A DNA stretch of 64,000 bases from Magnetococcales bacterium WMHbinv6. GTDB taxonomy: Bacteria; Pseudomonadota; Magnetococcia; Magnetococcales; Magnetaquicoccaceae. Location of the stretch: contig PDZV01000008.1 in NCBI GenBank assembly GCA_002753135.1, forward strand, positions 1 to 64,000, read 5' to 3'. The notes beneath the pieces were generated by a model. The model ran no database searches. It was not told the DNA's origin and saw only the letters and a program-made list of their open reading frames with translations. The translations under genes were made by a program, and so were the position numbers. Shown in pieces: positions 53,612 to 62,291 of this stretch; within the stretch, counting starts at the first letter, position 1, and the number at the start of each line of letters is the position of its first letter.

Positions 53612-53812
53612 TTATTTACGGTTATGCTGGACCATCCACACCGCAAAGGTTTGCATCGCTCCCCGTAACGCGGTCGCCTCCGGTTGCGCTACCGTCTCGG
53701 ATACGACCACATCCAAATTAAAATCGACTGCCAACTCCTGCACAAACCGCTCCAGCAGCTCCTGGATTGTCTGATTTGACTCTTCCAGAATCTCATCCAC
53801 AGCACATATCAT
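53612..53812 (-). CDS. Small acidic hypothetical protein
   Basis: A 66-residue acidic helical protein (AVDEILEESNQTIQELLERFVQEL) with a good AGGAG eleven bases upstream of its ATG. Its size invites comparison with an acyl carrier protein, but the DSL phosphopantetheine motif is absent. It precedes the hypothetical and carbamoyltransferase genes and may be co-transcribed. Confidence 0.6.
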   Translation of the reverse strand: MICAVDEILEESNQTIQELLERFVQELAVDFNLDVVVSETVAQPEATALRGAMQTFAVWMVQHNRK

Positions 53813-53926
53813 CGTCCTCAAACTCCTTTGGAAAAATACCAACCGCTACAGGATGACATTATCGCAATGCCCGGCTAAAATAAAGCACAATCTCTTTCCA
53901 CCACTCTCTTTTCCCCAAATAAATTC

Positions 53927-55426
53927 ATGCCTGCATTAAGTATAATGATTCAAGGCACCACCTCCTCCGCAGGAAAATCTTTTGTCACCGCTGCGTTATG
54001 CCGTTTATTGCAGCGTCGCGGCCTTCGTGTTGCCCCGTTCAAACCGCAAAACATGTCGCTCAACAGCGCCGTCACCCCTGAAGGGGGGGAGATCGGTCGC
54101 GCCCAAGCCCTGCAAGCCCAGGCTGCCGGTTTGCCCCCTCATACCGACATGAATCCGATTCTGCTCAAACCCAACAGCGATGTGGGTACGCAAGTGATCG
54201 TCAACGGCCAACCCATCGGCAATATGTCTGCTGCCAGCTATCAACAGTTCAAAGCCACCGCCTTGCCCATCGTTCTCGCCGCCCATGCCCGTCTGGCAGC
54301 ACAATATGAGGTTATCGTGATCGAAGGGGCTGGCTCACCGGCAGAAATCAATCTGCGCAGCGGTGACATTGCCAACATGGGCTTTGCGGAAGCGATCGAT
54401 TGTCCGGTCATTCTGGTTGCCGACATTGACCGGGGCGGCGTGTTTGCCCATCTGGTGGGCACTCTGGCGCTGCTCTCCCTCTCGGAACAGCAGCGGGTGG
54501 TCGGCTTTATCATCAACAAATTTCGTGGCGATATTGCCTTGCTGCAACCCGGTCTCGACTGGCTGCAACAGCATACCGGCAAACCGGTCCTGGCCGTGCT
54601 GCCGATGCAATCCGGCCTGACCCTGCCGGAAGAGGACAGTTTTTACACCCGCCAGGCGGCCTCCCTCACCGCCCAGCCTCCGGGTCGGGTGGTGGTCCCC
54701 CGCTTGCCGCGTATCAGCAATCAAACCGATCTGGATCCGTTGCTGGCCCATCCGCAAGTGGCCTTGCATTTGGCGGCAAGCGGGGAGTCTCTTCCCCCTG
54801 CCTTTTTGATCCTTCTGCCGGGCAGCAAAAGCGTGCGTGCCGATCTGGCCTGGCTGCGGCAACAAGGGTGGGAAGCTGCCTTGCAACGTCATCTGCGCTA
54901 CGGTGGCAAAATTTTGGGTCTCTGTGGTGGCTTTCAAATGCTGGGAAGCTGGCTGCATGATCCGGAAGGATGGGAAGGCACCCCCGGATCCAGCCCTGGT
55001 TTCGGCTGGCTTAAGTTGCAGACAACGATCAAACCAGAAAAAATTCTCCGTCAACAGCAAGGCACGCTCTGCCTGCCCGGCCAACCACAGGTCTGTGGCT
55101 ATGAAATCCATATGGGTATTTCTGAGGGGGAAGCGTTACAAAATCCTGCCCTGTTGTGCCAGGATGGTCAAGCAGAGGGAGCCATCAGCAGCGATGGCCA
55201 GGTGATGGGCAGTTATCTGCACGGTCTGTTGGATCACCCGCAGGCGTTGGCCGCCATTCTGCAGTGGGCCCAGATCAGTGCCGCACCCTTTGACCTGCAA
55301 CAAGAACAGGAAAAAAGCCTGAACCGGATGGCCGATCTGCTGCAAAGCCGACTGCTGCCAGAGTGGTTGCGTTACATGCGGGTAACCAAATATTCTGCCA
55401 ACGATTTATCCACAATCAACACATGA
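53927..55426 (+). CDS. cobQ: Cobyric acid synthase
   Basis: A 499-residue ATP- and glutamine-dependent amidase of cobalamin synthesis. The N-terminal dethiobiotin-synthetase-like domain has [20 protein letters not shown] and [11 protein letters not shown], then [11 protein letters not shown]. The glutaminase domain has the nucleophile Cys in [12 protein letters not shown] and the His in [11 protein letters not shown]. No other cob genes are in the window. Its 3' end overlaps the convergent hemerythrin gene by 55 bases. Confidence 0.95.
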   Translation: MPALSIMIQGTTSSAGKSFVTAALCRLLQRRGLRVAPFKPQNMSLNSAVTPEGGEIGRAQALQAQAAGLPPHTDMNPILLKPNSDVGTQVIVNGQPIGNMSAASYQQFKATALPIVLAAHARLAAQYEVIVIEGAGSPAEINLRSGDIANMGFAEAIDCPVILVADIDRGGVFAHLVGTLALLSLSEQQRVVGFIINKFRGDIALLQPGLDWLQQHTGKPVLAVLPMQSGLTLPEEDSFYTRQAASLTAQPPGRVVVPRLPRISNQTDLDPLLAHPQVALHLAASGESLPPAFLILLPGSKSVRADLAWLRQQGWEAALQRHLRYGGKILGLCGGFQMLGSWLHDPEGWEGTPGSSPGFGWLKLQTTIKPEKILRQQQGTLCLPGQPQVCGYEIHMGISEGEALQNPALLCQDGQAEGAISSDGQVMGSYLHGLLDHPQALAAILQWAQISAAPFDLQQEQEKSLNRMADLLQSRLLPEWLRYMRVTKYSANDLSTINT

Positions 55427-55779
55427 TTGATCAACCAATCTTTCAGCAAGGCCACCACCTCCATGACCACCTTGTTCCCCTCCGTGCGATAGAGAGAGTG
55501 CGCCTGATTGGCCTGCTCGATCAATTGCGTATGCTGGCGCTTGTGGGCAATAAACTGGCTGTAGCGATAGCTCTGCATCAAACGTTCTTCATGACGAAAG
55601 TGCCATGCCGTATAATTGACCAATTCATCCAACAATCGCCCAACCGTCTCCTGGCTCGCCTGCTCATTCAAGGCGCTGATCAGACCATTGAGCAGAGCAA
55701 CCAGACGTTGATGGTCATCATCAATCTCGGCCAGGCCGACATGAAAGCTGCTATCCCACGGCAACGGTTGCAACATCAA
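55372..55779 (-). CDS. Bacteriohemerythrin 1
   Basis: A 135-residue O2-binding diiron protein. The ligand pattern is intact: H in [14 protein letters not shown], HxxxE in [11 protein letters not shown], HxxxH in [10 protein letters not shown], and HxxxxD in [14 protein letters not shown]. Possible roles are oxygen sensing, storage or supply. It is a close paralogue of the next gene (18 bases upstream), pointing to tandem duplication. It overlaps the end of cobQ. Confidence 0.94.
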   Translation of the reverse strand: MMLQPLPWDSSFHVGLAEIDDDHQRLVALLNGLISALNEQASQETVGRLLDELVNYTAWHFRHEERLMQSYRYSQFIAHKRQHTQLIEQANQAHSLYRTEGNKVVMEVVALLKDWLINHVLIVDKSLAEYLVTRM

Positions 55780-55797
55780 AGTAAAATCCCCGCTTTG

Positions 55798-56202
55798 TCA
55801 CATATGTTCTACAAGATAGGCGGCCATCTGACGATCGGTCTGCAGCACATGGTGCAACACCCAATCTTTGAGCAGGGCGACCACATCCATGGTCATATCC
55901 TGCTCTCCGGCCAAAAATTTTTGCTGGAATGAGGTGGCCTCCTGAACCAAATCGGCATGTTCCCGTTTATGCGCCATATAACCGGGAAAACGATAGGTTT
56001 GCATCAACCGCTCTTCGTGACGAAAATGCCACGCAGTATAACTCAATAAATTTTCTAAAACAACAATAAGCTCTTCCCGTGCCTGATGTTCAGCAATATG
56101 AGTTGCCAACTCATTGAGCAGAGCAATCAGTTTGCGATGGTCCTCATCAATTTCTGCCACCCCCAAAGAGAGCGACGCATCCCACTGCAGAATTTCCGTC
56201 AT
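55798..56202 (-). CDS. Bacteriohemerythrin 2
   Basis: A 134-residue hemerythrin with the same seven diiron ligands: H in EIDEDHRKLIALLN, HxxxE in [11 protein letters not shown], HxxxH in AHKREHADLV, and HxxxxD in HHVLQTDRQMAAYLV. It lies 24 bases after the SiaA-like phosphatase gene on the same strand, so the two hemerythrins may belong to that signalling unit. Confidence 0.94.
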   Translation of the reverse strand: MTEILQWDASLSLGVAEIDEDHRKLIALLNELATHIAEHQAREELIVVLENLLSYTAWHFRHEERLMQTYRFPGYMAHKREHADLVQEATSFQQKFLAGEQDMTMDVVALLKDWVLHHVLQTDRQMAAYLVEHM

Positions 56203-56226
56203 CCCGTTCTCCGTTCCAACAACCCA

Positions 56227-58797
56227 CTAGGACAGCACCCCCCGAAATCCCATTACCGACACATCATCACGTCGTGTTTCCGCCCCCTGATAATCGGACA
56301 ATGCCTGCCTGATCGCCTGGGCCTGCTCGGCCATGGGAAGCGAACGCAGAGCATGAATCAATTCCATGAAACGAGGTTTACCGAAACTTCTCCTTTTTTC
56401 TCCTCCCAACTGATCGATCAATCCGTCTGAAGTCAGATAATACCCCCACTCCGGGCGCAATTCAACCGCATGGGTGGTAAAGGTGACCCGTCGTGAGACC
56501 CCGCGATAGCCGATACCACTGCGCTCCCCTTTGATCTCACGCACCCCCTCTGTATCGGCAATAAAGAGCGAAAAACGGGCCCCGCTATAGGTTAATCGTT
56601 GCTCCCTTCCCTGCAGGAAACAGGCACCCAGCTCCAGACCATCATCCGACTCGCCCTCATCCCGATCCTGGCCGAGGGCAAACTGGACCAGATGGTGCAT
56701 CCTCTGTAACAAAGTGGCGGTATCTCCGGGTGGTGTCTCCAACAAGGCCTGATCCAGGGCACCATTGGCAATCAGGGTCATGAAGGCCCCCGGTACACCG
56801 TGACCGGTACAATCGGCCAACACCAGCAGGGTTCCCGTCACCCAGGGCCGATGCCAGTACATATCCCCTCCCACCACATCCCGCGGTTCCCAAAGCACGA
56901 AATAGTCCGGCAGTTCGGCGGCCAGCAACCATTCCGGGGCCAGGATGGAACGTTGGATTCGACTGGCATACAAAATACTGCTGGAAATCAGCTGCAACGC
57001 ATCCCGCAACTGTTTTTCCGCCTTTTTGCGCTCGGTAATATCCAATTTGTTGGCCAGATAATGGACCACTTGCTGTTTCTCATCACGAATCGGGGCGATG
57101 GTCATCGCCTCCCAAAACAGTTCGCCGTTTTTCTTGCGATTGAGAACTTCACCGCTCCACGCTTCACCGCGTAGCAGCACACGCCACATCTCCTGATAGG
57201 TCGTTTCCGGCGTTCTGCCGGAACGAATCATCCCGGATGGTTGACCTTGCAACTCTTCCGGCTGATAACCGCTCACCGCACAAAAAGCCGGATTGACATA
57301 CTCCATCCGCGCCTGAGGGTCGGTGATGACAATGGCAACCGGACTTTGTTCCACCGCACTGGAAAGAGTACGAATCTGCTGTTCGGAACGACGACGGGAA
57401 CTGATATCGGAATAGGTGCTGACAAAACCACCGCCCGGCAATGGTCCGCCCTTGATCTCCAGGATCACCCCGTTGGGTCGCACCCGTTCAAATTGGTGCG
57501 GATATTTTTCCTCCAATACCGCAATCTTCTGCTGAAAAATCTGTTCGGGATCCCCTGGTCCGAACTCCTGCCGATCAACATAAAAGCGCAACAACTCCTG
57601 AAAAGTATTGCCCGGCTGCAGCAAATGTTCCGGTATATCCAACAACTCCTTGAAACGATGATTACAAAGAATCAAACGCAATTGACTGTCATAGGCCACC
57701 AACCCCTGCTGCAAATTGGCGATCACCGTCTCCAGCAACACCATCTTGTCGGCCAGTTGATCCTGCAGTTGCAAACGGGCTGTCAACTCCTGTTGCCGGG
57801 CGTGCCTATTTTGCCGGGCCATCCAGACGGCACTGAACAACAAAACACTCAACACAAATCCGGCCAAAAATATCTGCCACTGGGTGCGCACAGAGAGCCA
57901 ACCGGCCACATTCTCCAGCAATACCAATCTCCATGGCCCCATCGGATCATGCCATTGAATCTCGGTCTGCGCCAACGCATGCTCCTGACCGTCCAGCGTA
58001 AGCCACTCCCGGTTCAGATCCATCTCCAAAGGTTTGGGAGGTTGCGACTGAAACAGCTTGCCGAACTGCTTGGATTGACTCAACTCGTTTAACAGGGTCT
58101 TGCTGGCCGGAACAGCCAGACGAAAGAGAAAATCGTCACGATCAGCGGCAAAGACCACTCCTTGCGGTGACAACAGCAGACGATGCACCCCATCGCCCAT
58201 CATCCAGCGGTCGACGGTATCCGGTTTGACTTTGATTACCACCACACCGACAATCGGCGAATTGTGGGTATGTTCACTATGCACCGGGGCGGCAAAATAG
58301 AATCCCCGTTTGCCATTGGTGGTACCAACCGCCGCATAGACACTGGGCTTGCCATGGATGGCCTGTTGAAAATAGGGGCGAAAGCTCAAATCGTTCCCTG
58401 TCCCCGATTTGCCGCCGGAAGCAACCGTCTGGTAGGCGACAATCGTACCACGCGCATTGGTGACAAAGGCATCTTCACCATCGTACTCTTCCAGCATGGT
58501 GCGCAATAAAGACAACACTTCCAACGCATCCCATGGTATCTGTTCCAAGGCAACCCGTTTGATGGCATCATTGATGATGCCCATCAAAATTGCCCCACCC
58601 ATCACCCGACTGTTGATGGTCAACCCTTCAAATTTGCTTTTGTATTCCAGCATCGAATCCTGCAACACCTCGCGATGCTGCAGGCGAACGGTATAGCTAT
58701 AGTAGGACAAGCCTGCCCAACCTGTCGCAAGACTGGCAACAACAACAACAATCACCCAAACCAGGGGGCGCGATGCACGAAAGTCAGACAACACCAC
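56227..58797 (-). CDS. SiaA-like membrane sensor with PAS domains and PP2C phosphatase
   Basis: An 856-residue sensor. Membrane helices at about residues 10-32 and 330-350 enclose a periplasmic dCache-like domain. Two PAS domains follow (VIANLQQGLVAYDSQLRLIL and QSPVAIVITDPQARMEYVN, the latter with PAC). The C-terminal 240 residues are a SpoIIE/PP2C phosphatase (SILAPEWLL; DVVGGDMYWHRPWV; LVLADCTGHGVPGAFMTLIANGAL; YYLTSDGLIDQLGG). In Pseudomonas aeruginosa SiaA dephosphorylates SiaC. It shares a strand with SiaB- and SiaC-like genes upstream. The PAS domains are an addition to the classical SiaA layout. Confidence 0.87.
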   Translation of the reverse strand: MVLSDFRASRPLVWVIVVVVASLATGWAGLSYYSYTVRLQHREVLQDSMLEYKSKFEGLTINSRVMGGAILMGIINDAIKRVALEQIPWDALEVLSLLRTMLEEYDGEDAFVTNARGTIVAYQTVASGGKSGTGNDLSFRPYFQQAIHGKPSVYAAVGTTNGKRGFYFAAPVHSEHTHNSPIVGVVVIKVKPDTVDRWMMGDGVHRLLLSPQGVVFAADRDDFLFRLAVPASKTLLNELSQSKQFGKLFQSQPPKPLEMDLNREWLTLDGQEHALAQTEIQWHDPMGPWRLVLLENVAGWLSVRTQWQIFLAGFVLSVLLFSAVWMARQNRHARQQELTARLQLQDQLADKMVLLETVIANLQQGLVAYDSQLRLILCNHRFKELLDIPEHLLQPGNTFQELLRFYVDRQEFGPGDPEQIFQQKIAVLEEKYPHQFERVRPNGVILEIKGGPLPGGGFVSTYSDISSRRRSEQQIRTLSSAVEQSPVAIVITDPQARMEYVNPAFCAVSGYQPEELQGQPSGMIRSGRTPETTYQEMWRVLLRGEAWSGEVLNRKKNGELFWEAMTIAPIRDEKQQVVHYLANKLDITERKKAEKQLRDALQLISSSILYASRIQRSILAPEWLLAAELPDYFVLWEPRDVVGGDMYWHRPWVTGTLLVLADCTGHGVPGAFMTLIANGALDQALLETPPGDTATLLQRMHHLVQFALGQDRDEGESDDGLELGACFLQGREQRLTYSGARFSLFIADTEGVREIKGERSGIGYRGVSRRVTFTTHAVELRPEWGYYLTSDGLIDQLGGEKRRSFGKPRFMELIHALRSLPMAEQAQAIRQALSDYQGAETRRDDVSVMGFRGVLS

Positions 58798-58805
58798 AAC
58801 CTCTC

Positions 58806-60872
58806 TTAATCCAGATCACTCAAATAACGGCTGACATCCTCGGTATCCAACTGCTTGGGCATCAGAAAACGATCCGAATATTCCCGCCAGACACCGCTGG
58901 ATAAAAACAGATCAAACAAATCTGCATCAATGTGCTGGTCATCACGCATGAAGCTCATGATGCGCAATGCCTCACTCAAGGTTTTTGGCTTCTTGTACGG
59001 GCGATCGGAGGCCGTCAAGGCCTCAAAAATATCGGCAATCGCCAAAATACGCGCCTGGACCGACATATCCTCTTTGTGCAATTGGCGCGGATACCCTTTG
59101 CCATCCATCGTTTCATGATGACAACCGGCAAACTCCGGCACGCGCGCCAAATGGGAAGGAAACGGCAACTGTTCCAACATGATGATGGTCTGGATCACAT
59201 GTTCATTCACTTTAAACCGCTCTTCATCGGTCAAAGTGCCTCGGGCGATGCGCAGATTATACAACTCGCCCATATTGAATAAATACTTTGGCGGCGTCAG
59301 GACAATACCGTGTGCCTGTAAATCATAGCGCACCTGTTTTTCGTTGCGGGGCAGAACATGTTCCGGTCGATCGGATAATAGCGGCTCCTGGGCTGGCAAC
59401 GGAGCCACCGGCAGTTTGGACAACCGTTGCAGTTCGGCATGCGACAAACCCAGACGATCATCAAAATGGCGTACCCAACGGTGCTGGGCAATCTGTTCCA
59501 AACGCGCCAGCTTTTCCGGTGCCATAAATTCACCGCCGACGTTACACTCGGCAACAAAGGCAAACTCCTCTTCCAAAGCCCGGCACTCCTCCTGAAAACG
59601 GAGCCACAGCGCATCCTTCTGGTCAGGATGGCTCTGGATTTCCTGCAAGCAGGCAATCTGCCGATCGCGACGGATCACCTCAAAACGAGTCCGTATCTCA
59701 TGGATCCGATTGTAGATGGTCTCCAGCTTGGTCGCTTTGTCGACCACATACTCCGGTGTGGTCATTTTGCCGCAATCATGCAGCCACGCCGCCAGACGGA
59801 AGGCACGCCACTCTTCGGCATTCATCTCAAACTCGGCGAAGGGGCCCTCCTCGGCATCACACGCCGCTTGCGCCAAACCCATACAAATTTCTGGCACCCG
59901 CTCGCAATGGCCGCCAGTATAGGGCGATTTGTAGTCAATGGCGGTTGCGGTCAACTGGATGATCGATTCCAGCAACCGTTCCTGGGCTTCGGTGAGATTT
60001 TTGTTTTCCATCGCCACCGCCGCCTGGGCCGCCAACGCCGGAACAAAACCGACCACCTCCTCGGAAAAAGAGATAATCTTGCCGGTCTGCGGCTTGCGGG
60101 CATTGAGCAAAACCAGGACCCCGGTCACCTCTCCCTGGCGCGGTTTGAGCGGCACGGCCAATAACGAGGTCGAACGATAGGCATGCTGTTGATCAAAACG
60201 GTGCAAATCGGCAAACTGATACTCGGTCGATTCATAGCAGTTGTCTATCTGCACCGTACGCTTGGTCAACGCCGCATGGACCAACGGATTAAAATAGTTG
60301 GGCAAGCCGCTATTCGGGTCGCGCAACGGCAACGCAGGTTCATCAATCTCATCCCCATTGGCGCGATTGAAACGCAACTCCAGGGTGTCGACCGATAAAA
60401 TTTCCGGGAACAACTGCTCTTCGGCATTGCGTACCAACAAAAAGCCGCCATCCGCTGCCGCCAACTCCTTGGCCCCCTGCAGAATCATCTCCATGAAGCG
60501 CGCCTGATTGCGCTCCATGGAAAGGGCAATCCCCAAACCCACCAGACGTTGCAAACGCCCCTGGGTGATGATCAACTCTTTGGTCCGCTCTTTGACCCGC
60601 TCTTCCAGGGTCTCGGCATGCCGCTCCAATTTGTGGTGGGCCTTTTCCAACTCTGCCTGTTGTGCTTTGATCTTTTCGTTGGCCAACTTCAACACTTCAT
60701 CACTGCGATCACTCATGCGCACCAGACGGCGCGACACCTTGAACAACCGCTTGTAATCTTCCAACAACTGACGATACGCTGCCGTAAAATCCTGACTCTC
60801 CCGATTGGCCAATAACAGTTCGGCCTGATCGATTACCGTCTGTTCCGGCTGAAAAGTATCATAATCCAACAT
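58806..60872 (-). CDS. GAF and HD-GYP domain protein (c-di-GMP phosphodiesterase candidate)
   Basis: A protein of about 688 residues. Counting from the alternative GTG at 60899 (the Met at 60872 is residue 10), a coiled coil (65-110) precedes a GAF domain (about 120-300) and an HD-GYP domain: HDCGK (374-378), a long insert of about 160 residues, then H567, HHETMDGKGYP (594-604) and a C-terminal helix bundle. The residues needed for metal binding and the GYP signature are present, so c-di-GMP hydrolysis is plausible. It sits exactly where SiaD (a diguanylate cyclase) lies in SiaABCD operons. Nine bases separate it from the SiaA-like gene. Confidence 0.87.
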   Translation of the reverse strand: MLDYDTFQPEQTVIDQAELLLANRESQDFTAAYRQLLEDYKRLFKVSRRLVRMSDRSDEVLKLANEKIKAQQAELEKAHHKLERHAETLEERVKERTKELIITQGRLQRLVGLGIALSMERNQARFMEMILQGAKELAAADGGFLLVRNAEEQLFPEILSVDTLELRFNRANGDEIDEPALPLRDPNSGLPNYFNPLVHAALTKRTVQIDNCYESTEYQFADLHRFDQQHAYRSTSLLAVPLKPRQGEVTGVLVLLNARKPQTGKIISFSEEVVGFVPALAAQAAVAMENKNLTEAQERLLESIIQLTATAIDYKSPYTGGHCERVPEICMGLAQAACDAEEGPFAEFEMNAEEWRAFRLAAWLHDCGKMTTPEYVVDKATKLETIYNRIHEIRTRFEVIRRDRQIACLQEIQSHPDQKDALWLRFQEECRALEEEFAFVAECNVGGEFMAPEKLARLEQIAQHRWVRHFDDRLGLSHAELQRLSKLPVAPLPAQEPLLSDRPEHVLPRNEKQVRYDLQAHGIVLTPPKYLFNMGELYNLRIARGTLTDEERFKVNEHVIQTIIMLEQLPFPSHLARVPEFAGCHHETMDGKGYPRQLHKEDMSVQARILAIADIFEALTASDRPYKKPKTLSEALRIMSFMRDDQHIDADLFDLFLSSGVWREYSDRFLMPKQLDTEDVSRYLSDLD

Positions 60873-60948
60873 GCGTTTGTCCCACTCCCCTGCTGCCACG
60901 ACACACTCAAATTGCCATTTTGCCCCGATCCATCAGCAGCTTGTCTGA

Positions 60949-61332
60949 TTAAGCTCCTTTCGCGACCATGCGAAAGCTCGCACGCGCCACATCTTCGCCA
61001 AACTCTTCCCCCAACTCCTGCATGTTGGCGTCATCGGCTTCGTAATGCCAGAAAATTTCAACCTCATTATTTTCCGCCGCCTCATCCAGCAAATCAAACA
61101 GACCGATCAACACTTTGGCACTGCTGCTGTTGAAATAGATCAGTTCAAAATGAAACTCAATACGTGTCCCTGATAATTGACCGATATGGGCTGCCAGAGC
61201 CCGCACCTTTGGTCCATAAAATTCTGCCACATCCTCGGGATAGGATTCTCCTCGGAGCGCAAACCGATTCTGCGCAAAATCAAACTGTATTTGCGGTGTG
61301 CGGTCGGTTGCTTCAACAAGAATATTTTCCAT
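60949..61332 (-). CDS. SiaC-family phospho-switch protein (DUF1987)
   Basis: A 127-residue protein of the SiaC/DUF1987 family. Typical are TPQIQFDFAQNRFALRGESYPEDVAEFYGP and FHFELIYFNSSSAKVLIGLFDLLDEAAENNEVEIFWHYE. In P. aeruginosa SiaC Thr68 in YLNTSS is the site phosphorylated by SiaB; here the same position is Ser69 (YFNSSS). Unphosphorylated SiaC activates its partner enzyme. Its partner is probably the HD-GYP protein encoded 76 bases downstream. Confidence 0.9.
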   Translation of the reverse strand: MENILVEATDRTPQIQFDFAQNRFALRGESYPEDVAEFYGPKVRALAAHIGQLSGTRIEFHFELIYFNSSSAKVLIGLFDLLDEAAENNEVEIFWHYEADDANMQELGEEFGEDVARASFRMVAKGA

Positions 61333-61358
61333 GGTCTGTTATTTCACCCCATTCATCA

Positions 61359-61919
61359 CTAAATAAAAGCCTTCAGGCAAAAATAGGCGTATTCGTCATT
61401 GACATCATGAAAATCAAATTGAAAGCCATGTGTCGCATGACGGGCAATATCGACAAAGCCGACACCTGCCCCTTTGCTGCCCTCCGGGGTGGCCCCGCGC
61501 AGCACCTCTTTGTAGAATGCTTTGAGTTGCTCCCGATCCATCCCCTGAATTTTCGTCAAATTGCCGCGCAGGCGTTCCACATCCTGGCGGGCCACCATGT
61601 TGGCGCAAGAGACAAAATATTTTCCCTGCTTTTGCCCAACCGTGAGCAGACCGTAACGCAACTCCACATCCCCGCCTCTCTCCTGCCGCGCAACCGGCTC
61701 CACCTCCGACGAGTAGCGGATGACGTTTTGCACCTGTTCAACAAACAAGGTGAATACACCACGGGCAATATTTTTATCGGTTTTATCCATGGCCATTTTT
61801 TGTTTCAGGGTATTACCGATACTGGACAAAATCTCCTCGGTCATATAGCCGCTGTAACAAAATAAAATCCCCTCCTGGAACAGCAATTCCCGAAATTGCA
61901 ACACCTGCTTGGCCAACAT
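61359..61919 (-). CDS. SiaB-family protein kinase
   Basis: A 186-residue SiaB-like kinase. It shows EGILFCYSGYMTEEILSSIGNTLKQKMA, then ARGVFTLFVEQVQNVIRYSSE (the GHKL-type N box), LRYGLLTVGQ, and the Gly-rich ATP segment GATPEGSKGAGVGFVDIAR. SiaB phosphorylates SiaC. It is the first gene of the unit siaB-siaC-HD-GYP-siaA, and the divergent promoter region with the small HTH gene lies upstream. Confidence 0.9.
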   Translation of the reverse strand: MLAKQVLQFRELLFQEGILFCYSGYMTEEILSSIGNTLKQKMAMDKTDKNIARGVFTLFVEQVQNVIRYSSEVEPVARQERGGDVELRYGLLTVGQKQGKYFVSCANMVARQDVERLRGNLTKIQGMDREQLKAFYKEVLRGATPEGSKGAGVGFVDIARHATHGFQFDFHDVNDEYAYFCLKAFI

Positions 61920-62020
61920 CCTCCTTCTCCCTTTCTCTTGATGGCATCACCTTTTCCGCACAACACTTCTTGATTACAATACACGATAAGCAGCACGCAT
62001 TGCCAGAGTCTCTCCCCTTG

Positions 62021-62049
62021 TTGACAAAGCGAACAATTTTTTTTATACA
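62021..62049 (+). promoter_or_regulatory. Sigma70-type promoter
   Basis: TTGACA (62021-62026), a 17-base spacer, and TATACA (62044-62049). The transcript would begin near 62057 and carry AAGGAG seven to eight bases before the ATG at 62106. Confidence 0.65.
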
Positions 62050-62105
62050 CTCTTTCGCACACAAGAGAATCGATATTTCGCCAGCAAAAAACAAGGAGTA
62101 AAACC

Positions 62106-62291
62106 ATGACAGAGAGCAACCAGGAAGCGATGCTCAGCGCCAGCCAATTTGCCAAAGAGCTGGGCATCTCGGACGCAAAAGTGAAAAAGGTCATCAAAGA
62201 GTTGAACCTGGAACCCACCGCCAAAAAGGGAATCTGCTGCTTTTACTCGCGGGCATCTCTGGCCCCGGTCAAGGAAAAACTGGCCCCTTGA
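62106..62291 (+). CDS. Small helix-turn-helix protein
   Basis: A 61-residue protein with a helix-turn-helix-like core, ASQFAKELGISDAKVKKVIKEL, followed by a basic C-terminal segment with two adjacent Cys (KKGICCFYSRASL). It resembles the small excisionase/MerR-like DNA-binding folds, but the target is unknown. A strong promoter and ribosome binding site support it. Its 3' end overlaps the convergent RND pump gene by 49 bases. Confidence 0.75.
   Translation: MTESNQEAMLSASQFAKELGISDAKVKKVIKELNLEPTAKKGICCFYSRASLAPVKEKLAP

Noticed and set aside
53612-53812. Acyl carrier protein for the carbamoyltransferase locus
   Set aside because: The phosphopantetheine attachment motif DSL is missing.
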